64,000 nucleotides of DNA from Microlunatus phosphovorus NM-1. GTDB taxonomy: Bacteria; Actinomycetota; Actinomycetes; Propionibacteriales; Propionibacteriaceae. Each line of letters opens with the position of its first letter. Position 1 is the first letter of the stretch. The notes under the pieces were generated by a model. That model had not been told where the DNA came from and did not search any database. It was given only the letters and a program-made list of their open reading frames with translations. A program made the translations under genes and the position numbers. Positions 33,841-41,947 of the stretch are shown here, one piece after another. The stretch lies in contig NC_015635.1 of the NCBI RefSeq assembly GCF_000270245.1, forward strand, positions 2,914,001-2,978,000, written 5' to 3'.

Positions 33841-34497
33841 ATGTCCGTGGCTAGATCGAAGTCCGCCGAGCTCGCGCTGTGGCTGGAGCGGCAGATCACC
33901 ACCGGCGTCTGGCCGATCAACTCCCAGATCCCGACCGAGGGCGAGATCGCCACCGAGCATCGGGTCGGCCGCTCGACGGTTCGCGAAGCGACGCGGTCCC
34001 TGGTCAACCTCGGCATGCTGGAGAGCCTCGTCGGTCGAGGCACCTTCGTACGCTCCAAGAGCCCGGTCAACTCGCTGCTCGCCAGCTATCTCGGCCAGCA
34101 GCCGCTGGAGCAGGTGCTCGAGCTACGGAGCGCGCTGGAGGCGGAGGCTGCCGCGCTGGCTGCGAGCAGGCGCACCGAGGAGCAGTTGGCCGCGTTGCAG
34201 CACGCCGTCGAACTCGCTCAGGTCAGCCCCCAACCTCGCAGGCGGACCAGCCAGTCACCCGGGGAGTTCCATGCGGACGTATTCGCGGCCGCTCAGGCGC
34301 CCCTGCTCAGTGACCTCTACCGCAGTGTGCTGGTGATCATCCGGGGCGCACTCGACAGCGGTCGGCTGCAGCCGATGGCCGCCGAGGCCAGCGTCGCCGA
34401 CCACCAGCAGATCCTCAGCGCCATCAAGTCCGGCGACCCGGCCGAAGCGCGAGCCGCTGCCGCCGCCCACGTCGATCGAGACGTCACGCTGCGTTAG
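33841..34497 (+). CDS. GntR-family (FadR subfamily) transcriptional regulator
   Basis: A 218-residue regulator: winged-helix N-terminus with IPTEGEIATEHRVGRSTVREATRSLVNLG and GRGTFV, followed by an all-helical FCD ligand domain (LRSALEAEAAALAA, FHADVFAAAQAPLLSDLYRSV, DHQQILSAIKSGDPAEARAAAAAHV). FCD regulators usually sense carboxylic acids. It is convergent with the uptake operon and may be unrelated to iron. Confidence 0.9.
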   Translation: MSVARSKSAELALWLERQITTGVWPINSQIPTEGEIATEHRVGRSTVREATRSLVNLGMLESLVGRGTFVRSKSPVNSLLASYLGQQPLEQVLELRSALEAEAAALAASRRTEEQLAALQHAVELAQVSPQPRRRTSQSPGEFHADVFAAAQAPLLSDLYRSVLVIIRGALDSGRLQPMAAEASVADHQQILSAIKSGDPAEARAAAAAHVDRDVTLR

Positions 34498-34576
34498 TCG
34501 GTGTTGGTCGTCACTCGCTGTTCGCGACGGGTCCGAGAGTTTCAGCGGGCCTGAGTTTGCACCGGTCTATCGCCGT

Positions 34577-35680
34577 CTAGCGCCCCTTCCATTGGCGGTG
34601 CAGCAGCCAGATCAGGTACGCGCCACCGAGGGTGCCGGTGACCACACCTACCGGTAGTTGGGTCGGGGCGAACATCCGCTGTGCCACCAGGTCGCTCAGC
34701 TGTACGACGACGGCACCCATCAAGGCGGCGATCGGCAGCGACATCACTCCCCTGCCGAGCAACCGGAGTCCGAGCTGCGGGGCGGCGAGAGCGACGAAGG
34801 CCACCGGGCCGGCGATGGCCGTGGCGGTGGCCACCAGCGCGACGCCGACCGCGACCAGGATCAGCCGGGAGCGCTCGACCCCGACCCCGAGCCCGCCCGC
34901 GAGGTCGTCGCCCAGCGACAGCGTGGTCAGCGTGCGCTGCAGGGAGAACGCCAGCCCGACGACGGCCACGGTCGGTCCACCGATCAGCAGCACGGTCGGC
35001 CAGGACGACTGGTTCAACGACCCAGCGAGCCATTGCACGGCATTCTGCGCCGCACTGAGCGAGGAACGGACGATCAGGATCGAGTTGGCCGCCTGCAGGC
35101 TCGCCGCCACCCCGATACCCACCAGCACCAGGCGAAGGCTGGAGCTGCCGCCGCGATAGCTGAACCCGTACACCACCGCCGCCGACGCCATCCCACCGAT
35201 CATCGCGCCGGCCCCGACCTGAGCCGGAGCGGCGGAGAACACGATGATCTGGATCAGCGCGCCGGTGGCCGCACCGTTGGTGAAGCCGATCACGTCGGGG
35301 GAGCCGAGTGGGTTGCGCGTCAGGGTCTGGAAGATGCCACCGGACACTCCGAGCGCGGCACCGACGATGATCGCCGCCGCGATCCGTGGCAACCGCTGAT
35401 GCTGGACGAAGTAGTTGGCCAGCGGATCCGGGTTCATTCCCCGGGCTGCCTGCCACGAGCCCGCCACGCTGAGTGGATAGTCCCCGACCGTGACTGCGAC
35501 GGCGCCGAGGATCCCCATCACGGCCACCAGCACAAGCCCGACCAGGACGGCTTTCCGGCGTCGCTGCCGCCGCCCCAGGGTTGCCACCGCATGGGCCCCA
35601 TCGTCTCGCCGTCCAGCGCGGCCGGCACGGCCTGGACCACCAGATCCGCCGCCGGTCCGAACAGCGATCGGCGCGCTCAC
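34577..35680 (-). CDS. fepG: ferric-siderophore ABC transporter permease (FecCD family)
   Basis: A 367-residue polytopic permease: RLPRIAAAIIVGAALGVSGGIFQTLTRNPLGSPDVIGFTNGA is split across the characteristic start of FecCD proteins, then LVLVGIGVAASLQA, LGDDLAGGLGVG (the ATPase-contact loop) and GPVAFVALAAPQLGLRLLG. It would form a heterodimer with the product of the overlapping gene upstream and move ferric siderophore across the membrane. ATG overlaps that stop (ATGA). Last gene of the uptake operon. No ATPase gene follows. Confidence 0.9.
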   Translation of the reverse strand: MSAPIAVRTGGGSGGPGRAGRAGRRDDGAHAVATLGRRQRRRKAVLVGLVLVAVMGILGAVAVTVGDYPLSVAGSWQAARGMNPDPLANYFVQHQRLPRIAAAIIVGAALGVSGGIFQTLTRNPLGSPDVIGFTNGAATGALIQIIVFSAAPAQVGAGAMIGGMASAAVVYGFSYRGGSSSLRLVLVGIGVAASLQAANSILIVRSSLSAAQNAVQWLAGSLNQSSWPTVLLIGGPTVAVVGLAFSLQRTLTTLSLGDDLAGGLGVGVERSRLILVAVGVALVATATAIAGPVAFVALAAPQLGLRLLGRGVMSLPIAALMGAVVVQLSDLVAQRMFAPTQLPVGVVTGTLGGAYLIWLLHRQWKGR

Positions 35681-36735
35681 AGATGCACCAGCCGATGCCT
35701 GCGGACCAACAAGACGAAGACCGGCCCGCCGATCAGTGCGGTCACCAACCCGACCTGCAGCTCATCGCGGACCAACACCCGACCCAGTACGTCGGCCGCC
35801 AGCAAGAGGGTCGGTGCCACGACGAGACTGAGTCTGGTCAGCCACACCTGATCGGGGCCGGTGAACGTCCGGACCAGATGCGGCACGGCCAGCCCGACGA
35901 AAGCGATCGGCCCCGCCGCGGCGGTCGCCGCACCCGCCAAGATGGTGATCACGACCGCGGTGAGCAGCCGGATCCGCCGCACCGACAGCCCGAGTGAGTG
36001 AGCGACATCATCGCCCAGCGCCAGCGTGTTCAGCGATCGGCCGAGGACGAGCGCCAGCACACAGCCCAGCAGCAGGAACGGCGTGGTCGCGCCGAACACC
36101 GGCCACCCGCGACCGTCCAGGGTGCCCGCCGCCCAGAACCGGAACTCGTCGACGGCACGCTGATCGAGCAGGATCACCGTCTGTACGAGCGAGGCGATGG
36201 TCGCCGACACGGCGATCCCGGCCAGCGCCAGGCGCACCGGCGTGGCGACGGTCGAGCCGGTCGCCCCGAGGAGATAGACCAGCACCGACGCGGCGGCGGC
36301 GCCGATGAAGGCGAACCACAGATAGAACCAGATCCCGACGAAACCGGTCACCGCCACGGCGATCACCACGGCCAGGCTGGCGCCGGCATTCACCCCGAGG
36401 ATGCCCGGATCAGCCAGCGGGTTGCGGGTGATCGCCTGCATCAAGGCTCCCGCCACGCCGAGCGCCGCACCGACGGTCAGCCCGAGCAGTGTCCGCGGCA
36501 AGCGAAGGTCGTTGATGATGTCGGAGGCGTACGAGCCGTCGGAATGGCCCAACAGTCGCAGCACCTCACTCGGAGGCAGCCGGGCCGATCCGATCAGCAG
36601 CGAACTGACGACCACCGCGACCAGTGCGACGCAGCAGATCAGCAGCCCGGTCCGCAGCCGGCCCGCCGAGCCAGTCCCGCTGCGCGCCTCGGCCGGTGGG
36701 TCCTGGGTCGTGGTCAGGGGGTCAGCCGAGACCAC
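35677..36735 (-). CDS. fepD: ferric-siderophore ABC transporter permease (FecCD family)
   Basis: About 352 residues from a GTG at 36735, which fits the operon's small overlaps better than an ATG-less extension to 36801. FecCD hallmarks: LRLPRTLLGLTVGAALGVAG, MQAITRNPLADPGILGVNAGA, ALAGIAVSATIASL, LGDDVAHSLGLSV and GPIAFVGLAVPHLVR. Pairs with the permease encoded directly after it. The symbol reflects similarity to the enterobactin permease pair; which of the two is FepD or FepG is by order only. Confidence 0.9.
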   Translation of the reverse strand: MVSADPLTTTQDPPAEARSGTGSAGRLRTGLLICCVALVAVVVSSLLIGSARLPPSEVLRLLGHSDGSYASDIINDLRLPRTLLGLTVGAALGVAGALMQAITRNPLADPGILGVNAGASLAVVIAVAVTGFVGIWFYLWFAFIGAAAASVLVYLLGATGSTVATPVRLALAGIAVSATIASLVQTVILLDQRAVDEFRFWAAGTLDGRGWPVFGATTPFLLLGCVLALVLGRSLNTLALGDDVAHSLGLSVRRIRLLTAVVITILAGAATAAAGPIAFVGLAVPHLVRTFTGPDQVWLTRLSLVVAPTLLLAADVLGRVLVRDELQVGLVTALIGGPVFVLLVRRHRLVHL

Positions 36736-37447
36736 CGCGTCGCCACCACGCCGTGAGACCACCGACGAGAGCCGCCAGTCCGACCGCGCCACCACCGACA
36801 CCGATCGCCTGGGCCACGCTCAGCCCGGCACCGGTCACCACTGTGGTCACCGGTGCCGGCGTCACGATGGCGGCGTCATCGCTATTCGCCTTCTTGGTCT
36901 TCGGTGCCTCGCTGGCCTTCTTGGTCTTCGGTGCCTTACTGGCTTTCTGCTCGACTGACTGACTGGCCGGCTGGCTTGACTCTGGCTGCGACTCCTGATT
37001 CGCCGCGACAATGGTGAACTCCGGGCTCCGCAGCGTGAAACCATTGATACCGCCGCCACTGCCCTCGATCTCCTCCGAGGCGAGGAACCGCAGCGTGTGC
37101 GCCCCTTCCTCGAGATCCTTCGGCAGCCGGAAGCTGCCGACAGTGCTGCCGGAGCCGATCTTCTTTTTGTAGACGACGCAGGCACCATGGATCGCGGCCT
37201 CACCGCACACTTCGCCGTCGTCGATCTTGATGTTGACTGTCTCGCCAGTCGGGAAGCCACGCAAGGTGAAGCTGATCTTGTCGCCGGGACTCAGCGAGCT
37301 TGGACTCACCTCCGCGCTGGTGCCCGGGGTATCGGCGCCCGGACCGCCGGGCGGCACGGCGCTAGCAGGGGCGGCAAGCAGCAGCGCCAGTGCGAAACCA
37401 ACACCGACCGCGGCGGCCACTTTCCGGCGTACCGCGGATCGGATCAT
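36722..37447 (-). CDS. exported Ig-like surface protein, membrane-anchored, in siderophore uptake operon
   Basis: A 241-residue protein: signal peptide ending ASA, Ig-like domain (SPSSLSPGDKISFTLRGFP, VNIKIDDGEVCG, a CxxxxxxxC pair, FRLPKDLEEGAHTLRFLAS), a Ser/Gln/Lys linker with two KAPKTKKAS-type repeats, and a C-terminal helix with WWRRGG tail. It shares the domain with its neighbour at 37444 and overlaps it by four bases. Placement between the binding protein and the permeases suggests a part in siderophore capture or anchoring of the transporter (inference). Confidence 0.75.
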   Translation of the reverse strand: MIRSAVRRKVAAAVGVGFALALLLAAPASAVPPGGPGADTPGTSAEVSPSSLSPGDKISFTLRGFPTGETVNIKIDDGEVCGEAAIHGACVVYKKKIGSGSTVGSFRLPKDLEEGAHTLRFLASEEIEGSGGGINGFTLRSPEFTIVAANQESQPESSQPASQSVEQKASKAPKTKKASEAPKTKKANSDDAAIVTPAPVTTVVTGAGLSVAQAIGVGGGAVGLAALVGGLTAWWRRGGLG

Positions 37448-38682
37448 GAGTCGTTCCTTCCGACGTCACTGTGCGCGCCGTCAGGACGCAGCACCGCGAT
37501 TCCGGCCACGATGAGGATCAGGCCGATGACCAGGACGACAGGACGACTGCCACCGGTAGCTGCCAGCTTCCCCGACGTGCTGTTCGTCGAGGATGAGTTG
37601 TTCGACGTGTTGCTGGAAGTCGCAGTCGAGTTGGTAGAAGTGGTGGACGAAGGCGAGCTATTGCTACTGCTACCGGTCACCACGAAATCCAGCTTGAGCG
37701 TCCGTTGGACGTCGCCGTCCTTCGAAGACCCGGTCAGCAGCCGCAGGGAGTGGGCACCGGCGGTGAGAGCAGGCTTTGTCTGGCTGGCTGTCGGCACCTT
37801 CACGACCACGTCGAAACTTCCATCGTTGCCGACGTTGATGAGCTGCCAGACGCCTCTCGGACCCTTGGGACTGACAGGATCAATATTCCCGTCGTCGATC
37901 TTGATGGCGATCACCGAACCTGAAGTGCCGTCCTGCACGCAATAGCCGGTGCCGACGAGCCTCAGGTTGCCGCCGAGCGGCGCTGCGGGCTTGCCACCAG
38001 AGGTGCTCTCGCCGGTCAGCTTGGCGGTGGTGTCGTCCGAACATGTAGCGGCTGCCGTCACCCTCGGAGCTGTCGGATTCACCTGCGGCAACATCCTGAT
38101 CTCGGCGGGCTTCTCCGCATCCGACTCCGGACTGGTCTCAGCGGATTTCGTCGGCTCCAGCGTCGGACTGGTCTCGGCGGACTTCGTCGGTGACGGAGCT
38201 GTCTCCGTGCCGGACACGACCTCGAATGAGACCTCAACCGAACGAGTCTGGTCTCCATCGAGCAGCTTGCCGGTCAGCAGCCGGACCGAGCCCTTCGAGC
38301 CGGCGGCCCAGGTCTTGGTGGCATTCGCGGTCGTGGGAAACTCGACGGTCGTGGTGAAGGAACCGTCCGAGCCAACCCGTACGACGGCGAAGATGTTGCC
38401 TGCGAGTTGGTTCTGGGTGACGGGATCAGCGATCGGAGTCGTCCGTTGGATGTCCCCGTCGTCGAGCTTGACCGCAATCACCGATCCACCACCGGACGGC
38501 GCGACCCAGCCGGTGCCACTGATGGTGATACCTTCGCCCACAGCCACCTGATTTGGCCCCGACACCGTTGCCTCGTCGGCAGCCTCACCCGTCTCCGCGG
38601 CGGCCGGGAGCGCCACGCCCCCCAAAACCGCAACCGTCAGCGCCGCGATCAAGATCACGAACCGCGTCAGTCTGTTGATCAT
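37444..38682 (-). CDS. two-domain Ig-like surface protein with LAxTG-type sorting signal
   Basis: About 412 residues from ATG 38682 (GGAGGAACAACG upstream). After a signal peptide come two copies of the Ig-like domain, each with GTGWVAPSGGGSVIAVKLDD or GTGYCVQDGTSGSVIAIKID type strands and a closing RLLTG segment, separated by a linker of ETSPTxxPTKSA repeats. The C-terminus is a Ser/Asn/Thr-rich stalk, KLAATGG, a hydrophobic helix and RPDGAH: the layout of a class E sortase (LAxTG) substrate. No active sortase is encoded in the window. ATGA overlap with the binding-protein gene. Confidence 0.8.
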   Translation of the reverse strand: MINRLTRFVILIAALTVAVLGGVALPAAAETGEAADEATVSGPNQVAVGEGITISGTGWVAPSGGGSVIAVKLDDGDIQRTTPIADPVTQNQLAGNIFAVVRVGSDGSFTTTVEFPTTANATKTWAAGSKGSVRLLTGKLLDGDQTRSVEVSFEVVSGTETAPSPTKSAETSPTLEPTKSAETSPESDAEKPAEIRMLPQVNPTAPRVTAAATCSDDTTAKLTGESTSGGKPAAPLGGNLRLVGTGYCVQDGTSGSVIAIKIDDGNIDPVSPKGPRGVWQLINVGNDGSFDVVVKVPTASQTKPALTAGAHSLRLLTGSSKDGDVQRTLKLDFVVTGSSSNSSPSSTTSTNSTATSSNTSNNSSSTNSTSGKLAATGGSRPVVLVIGLILIVAGIAVLRPDGAHSDVGRNDS

Positions 38683-39680
38683 CGTTGTTCCTCCACCAGT
38701 GCGCGGTCGACGTCCGCCACGATCTTGTTCATCAGCAGGGGACCACCTGTCGAGGTCCACAGCGACCCGTCGACCAGGATGATCTGATCGTCCTTGTAGG
38801 CCTTCAAGGACGTGAACCCAGGTGCATCCTCGGCCTCGGACAGCGCCTTCTTCGCCGCTTCGAGGTCGACGCCGCCCTCGGCGTTCCGGTTGTCCACCGA
38901 TGAGCCGCCGAGGGTGCCGAAGAACATCCAGTCGGCATCGATCTCGGCCAGGTTCTCCCGGGACACCGGCTCACTGTGGCCGCGGCCGTCCTTGTCCTGG
39001 TTCTTGGGCCGCTTCAGGCCCAGATCCAACAAGGCCCGGCCAGGTGGCAGCTCGTTCAGGATCAGCGCGGCAGACGAGCCCTGCCAACGCACGATCGAGA
39101 AGGTCTCACCCTGGTACTTGCCGAGACCCTTCTTCACTGTCGAGACCTTGGCGTCGTAGTCGGCCAGCACCTGCTTGGCCTCGTCCTGCTTGTTCACCAC
39201 CTTCGCCAGGGTCTTGAAGGTGTAACGCCAGTCACCGCCCGCATAACCGACGAAGGCCGTCGGGGCGATGGCCCGCAACGCCTCGATCACCGGCGGGTTG
39301 TTGTTGATCGAGGTGCCGTCCACCACGATCAGATCCGGCTTGGCCTTGCCGATGGCCTCGAAGTTGGGCTCCGCGATCCCACCGAGCAGCGGGATCTCGC
39401 CGGCTTCGGCAGACAGATAGCCCGGCACCTTCGACTGGCCGCGACCGCTCACCGTGCCGATCGGTGTGATGCCCAACGCCAGCAGCCCATCCAGGGTCGG
39501 TTCGCTGAGCGCGACGATCCGCTGCGGTTCCACCGGCACGGTGATCTCGGTTTCCTCTGCGTCCTTCACGACCCTGGTCTCACCCGATGCGGCCGGCGCC
39601 TGTGCCGATGACCAGGCGCAGCCGCCCAGCAGCACGAGCAGCGCCAGCGACAAGGCGACCGCGGACGAGCGGAGAGACAT
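38679..39680 (-). CDS. fepB: ferric-siderophore binding lipoprotein (FepB/FecB-like)
   Basis: A 333-residue lipoprotein: lipobox LLGGC near residue 21, then PQRIVALSEPTLDGLLALGI, GGIAEPNFEAIGKAKPDLIV, a middle helix and C-terminal DDQIILVDGSLWTSTGGPLL, all typical of the periplasmic-binding (TroA/FhuD-like) fold for ferric siderophores. ATG at 39680 has CAGGAG upstream. First gene of a five-gene overlapping operon, with the iron box at 39753 about 70 bases upstream. Together with the adjacent ent genes, ferric enterobactin-type catecholate is the likely ligand. Confidence 0.9.
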   Translation of the reverse strand: MSLRSSAVALSLALLVLLGGCAWSSAQAPAASGETRVVKDAEETEITVPVEPQRIVALSEPTLDGLLALGITPIGTVSGRGQSKVPGYLSAEAGEIPLLGGIAEPNFEAIGKAKPDLIVVDGTSINNNPPVIEALRAIAPTAFVGYAGGDWRYTFKTLAKVVNKQDEAKQVLADYDAKVSTVKKGLGKYQGETFSIVRWQGSSAALILNELPPGRALLDLGLKRPKNQDKDGRGHSEPVSRENLAEIDADWMFFGTLGGSSVDNRNAEGGVDLEAAKKALSEAEDAPGFTSLKAYKDDQIILVDGSLWTSTGGPLLMNKIVADVDRALVEEQR

Positions 39681-39752
39681 ATGTGGTACTCCTGAAAATG
39701 ATGTTTCGGCAGAGCTGAGTGGTGGTTCGGCAGGGCGGGCTGGCCACCTAGG

Positions 39753-39771
39753 CTAGGTAAGCCTAACTTTT
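39753..39771 (-). promoter_or_regulatory. IdeR/DtxR-type iron box (uptake operon)
   Basis: CTAGGTAAGCCTAACTTTT matches 14 of 19 consensus positions, 73 bases upstream of the binding-protein ATG. TGTCTGA follows immediately at 39771-39777. Confidence 0.8.
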
Positions 39772-39876
39772 GTCTGATTTCCGGCCAACTCCACGTCTCA
39801 GCGCTCGTCGCGCCGGTTGTCGGCCCGCGTCTCACTGATTGGCACCCTCACGGATCCATATCCTAGAGTGGCGATG

Positions 39877-39895
39877 TTAGCTGAACCTAACTATG
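39877..39895 (+). promoter_or_regulatory. IdeR/DtxR-like iron box (ent operon)
   Basis: TTAGCTGAACCTAACTATG matches 12 of 19 positions, 38 bases before the entA start. TCAGAC, the complement of the heptamer seen at other boxes, follows at 39897. Confidence 0.65.
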
Positions 39896-39932
39896 GTCAG
39901 ACTTTTGGGGGTGTGACATCTCTGACAATCAG

Positions 39933-40709
39933 GTGGGCACAGGTCCTTCGACCGGTACAGCACTGGTGACAGGGGCGGCCGGCGGGATCGGCCGGGCGCT
40001 GACGACCGCATTGGTACGCGATGGCTACGCCGTCGGCGCGCTCGATGCCGATGCTGCGGGCCTGGACGAGCTGCTGACCGCATACCCGCTCGCCGACCGG
40101 GCCCGGGTGCTCCCGCTCGTCGCCGACGTACGCCGACGATCTGAGGTCGAGGCAGCGATCGAGAAGCTGGCCGTCAGCTTCGGGGAGCCGAACGCCGTGG
40201 CCCTCTGCTCCGGTGTGCTGCGGCCGGCCCGGCTGGAAGCAACCGACGAGGCGGACTGGGCCTGGCACCTGGCGGTCAACGCCACCGGCACGTTCCATCT
40301 GCTGCAGTCCGTCGCACCGCGCCTGACGACCGGATCCTCGATCGTGCTGATCGGATCCAACGCCGCCTCGGTGCCGCGGGTCGGCATGGCCGCGTACGCC
40401 GCCTCCAAGGCCGCCGCCGAGACCCTCGTCCGCTGCGCCGGCCTGGAGTTGGCCACGCGGGGGATCCGCTGCAATGTGATCGAGCCGGGCTCGACCGACA
40501 CCAAGATGCAGCGGGACCTGTGGCCGGATCCCGCAATCGGGCAGGCGATCGCCGTCGACGGCGACCCGGCCGGCTTCCGAGTCGGGATCCCACTCGGTCG
40601 GATCGCGGATCCGGCCGATGTCGCCGAGGTGGCGGCATTTCTGCTGTCCGACCGCGCCCGGCACGTCACCTTGCAGACCGTCCGGGTCGACGGAGGTGCC
40701 AGCCTGTGA
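39933..40709 (+). CDS. entA: 2,3-dihydro-2,3-dihydroxybenzoate dehydrogenase
   Basis: A 258-residue short-chain dehydrogenase: ALVTGAAGGIGRALTTAL (NAD site), VNATGTFHLLQS, SNAASVPRVGMAAYAASKAA (YxxxK catalytic pair), GIRCNVIEPGSTDTKMQRDLW and a C-terminal VRVDGGASL. The SNAA..PR.GMAAY and GSTDTxMQR phrases are specific to EntA/DhbA proteins. It oxidises 2,3-dihydro-DHB to 2,3-dihydroxybenzoate with NAD+. GTG start at 39933. First of five to six ent genes with overlaps. Confidence 0.9.
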   Translation: MGTGPSTGTALVTGAAGGIGRALTTALVRDGYAVGALDADAAGLDELLTAYPLADRARVLPLVADVRRRSEVEAAIEKLAVSFGEPNAVALCSGVLRPARLEATDEADWAWHLAVNATGTFHLLQSVAPRLTTGSSIVLIGSNAASVPRVGMAAYAASKAAAETLVRCAGLELATRGIRCNVIEPGSTDTKMQRDLWPDPAIGQAIAVDGDPAGFRVGIPLGRIADPADVAEVAAFLLSDRARHVTLQTVRVDGGASL

Positions 40710-41947
40710 CCGCGACCGTGCCGTTCGCCACCGAACCGTTCGCCGAGAGGCTCGAACCCGCTGTCCAGCCTGCGATCCCCCCGGGGATGCCGCTGGTCTT
40801 CGGCAGCACCGACCGTCTGCTGCAGGGTCGCACCACCGATCGACACTGGTGGTCGGCACGCAGCAACGACACCGCGTACGCGGATCGGATCATCGCGGAC
40901 CTGCAAGCCGAAAGTCGGCCTGACCCTGGTGCCTCACCGGCCACCGCCATCGGCACCCTGAGCTTCCGACCGGACGCACCGGCACTGTTCTTCCCACTTG
41001 CCGCAGCCGACCGCGCCCAGTCCGTGCCGGCCCGGCTGCCGATGCGCAGATCGCCGGTCCAGCTGCTCGGCGCCCGTGAGCTCCCCGATCCTGGCGGCTA
41101 CCTGGAGAACGTGAACCAGGCCATCGCTCGACTGCGAGGCGGCCAGAACGCCGCCAAGGTGGTGCTCGGCCGCTGGCTGGATCTCGAGACCGCCACCCCG
41201 CTGGACCCGCTGGCGGTGCTCGGCTCGCTCGCCACGACCTCCCGCGGCGCCGTCCGGTTGTTCGCCGTCCCCGCGCCGGCCGTGCCCGAGGGCGACAGCG
41301 AGCCGGCGATCCTGCTGGGTGCCAGCCCCGAGCTGCTGGTCTCCCGGCGAGGGCGCCTGGTGCGCTCCACGCCGATGGCCGGGTCCGTCCCCCGCAGCAG
41401 CGATCCCGCGACCGATGCCTTGCGTGCGCACGCACTGCTCGATTCGGTGAAGGACGGTGACGAGCATCGCTACGTCGCCGATGCGGTGGCGGCTGCCTTG
41501 CGCCCGCTGTGTGACGGACTGGTGGTCGACGGGCCGAAACTGATGCGCACCGACACCGTCTGGCACCTGGCCACCGAGATCCATGGTCGCTTGTCCGACC
41601 CGAATCTCGACCTGAGCGCCCTGCACCTCGCGCAGCTGCTGCAACCCACCCCAGCGGTCGGTGGCACTCCCACCGATTGGGCGCTGGACGTCATCGCCGA
41701 GCTGGAGGGTGCGCGCAGCTGCGTCGCGGGTGCGGTCGGCTGGGTCGATGCGGCCGGTGACGGCTCGTACGCGGTCGGCATCCGCTCGGGGCTGCTGAGC
41801 GGCCGTCGGTTACGGCTGTTCGCGGGCGCCGGGATCGTGGCCGCCTCCGATCCGGAGTCGGAGTTGATGGAGACCGAGGCCAAGCTCGCCACCATGCTCG
41901 GCGGGCTGGGCCTGAGCACTGCTGCAGTGAAAGGAATGATCCGGTGA
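40706..41947 (+). CDS. entC: isochorismate synthase
   Basis: About 413 residues, a chorismate-binding enzyme of the EntC/DhbC type: QAIARLRGGQNAAKVVLGRWL, LLGASPELLVSRRG, STPMAGSVPRS, KDGDEHRYVADAV, WHLATEIHGRLSD, LLQPTPAVGGTPTDWA and a C-terminal AGAGIVAASDPESELMETEAK. It converts chorismate to isochorismate, the first committed step. The GTG at 40706 overlaps the entA stop (GTGA); the longer frame upstream is a shadow of entA. Confidence 0.92.
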   Translation: MTATVPFATEPFAERLEPAVQPAIPPGMPLVFGSTDRLLQGRTTDRHWWSARSNDTAYADRIIADLQAESRPDPGASPATAIGTLSFRPDAPALFFPLAAADRAQSVPARLPMRRSPVQLLGARELPDPGGYLENVNQAIARLRGGQNAAKVVLGRWLDLETATPLDPLAVLGSLATTSRGAVRLFAVPAPAVPEGDSEPAILLGASPELLVSRRGRLVRSTPMAGSVPRSSDPATDALRAHALLDSVKDGDEHRYVADAVAAALRPLCDGLVVDGPKLMRTDTVWHLATEIHGRLSDPNLDLSALHLAQLLQPTPAVGGTPTDWALDVIAELEGARSCVAGAVGWVDAAGDGSYAVGIRSGLLSGRRLRLFAGAGIVAASDPESELMETEAKLATMLGGLGLSTAAVKGMIR

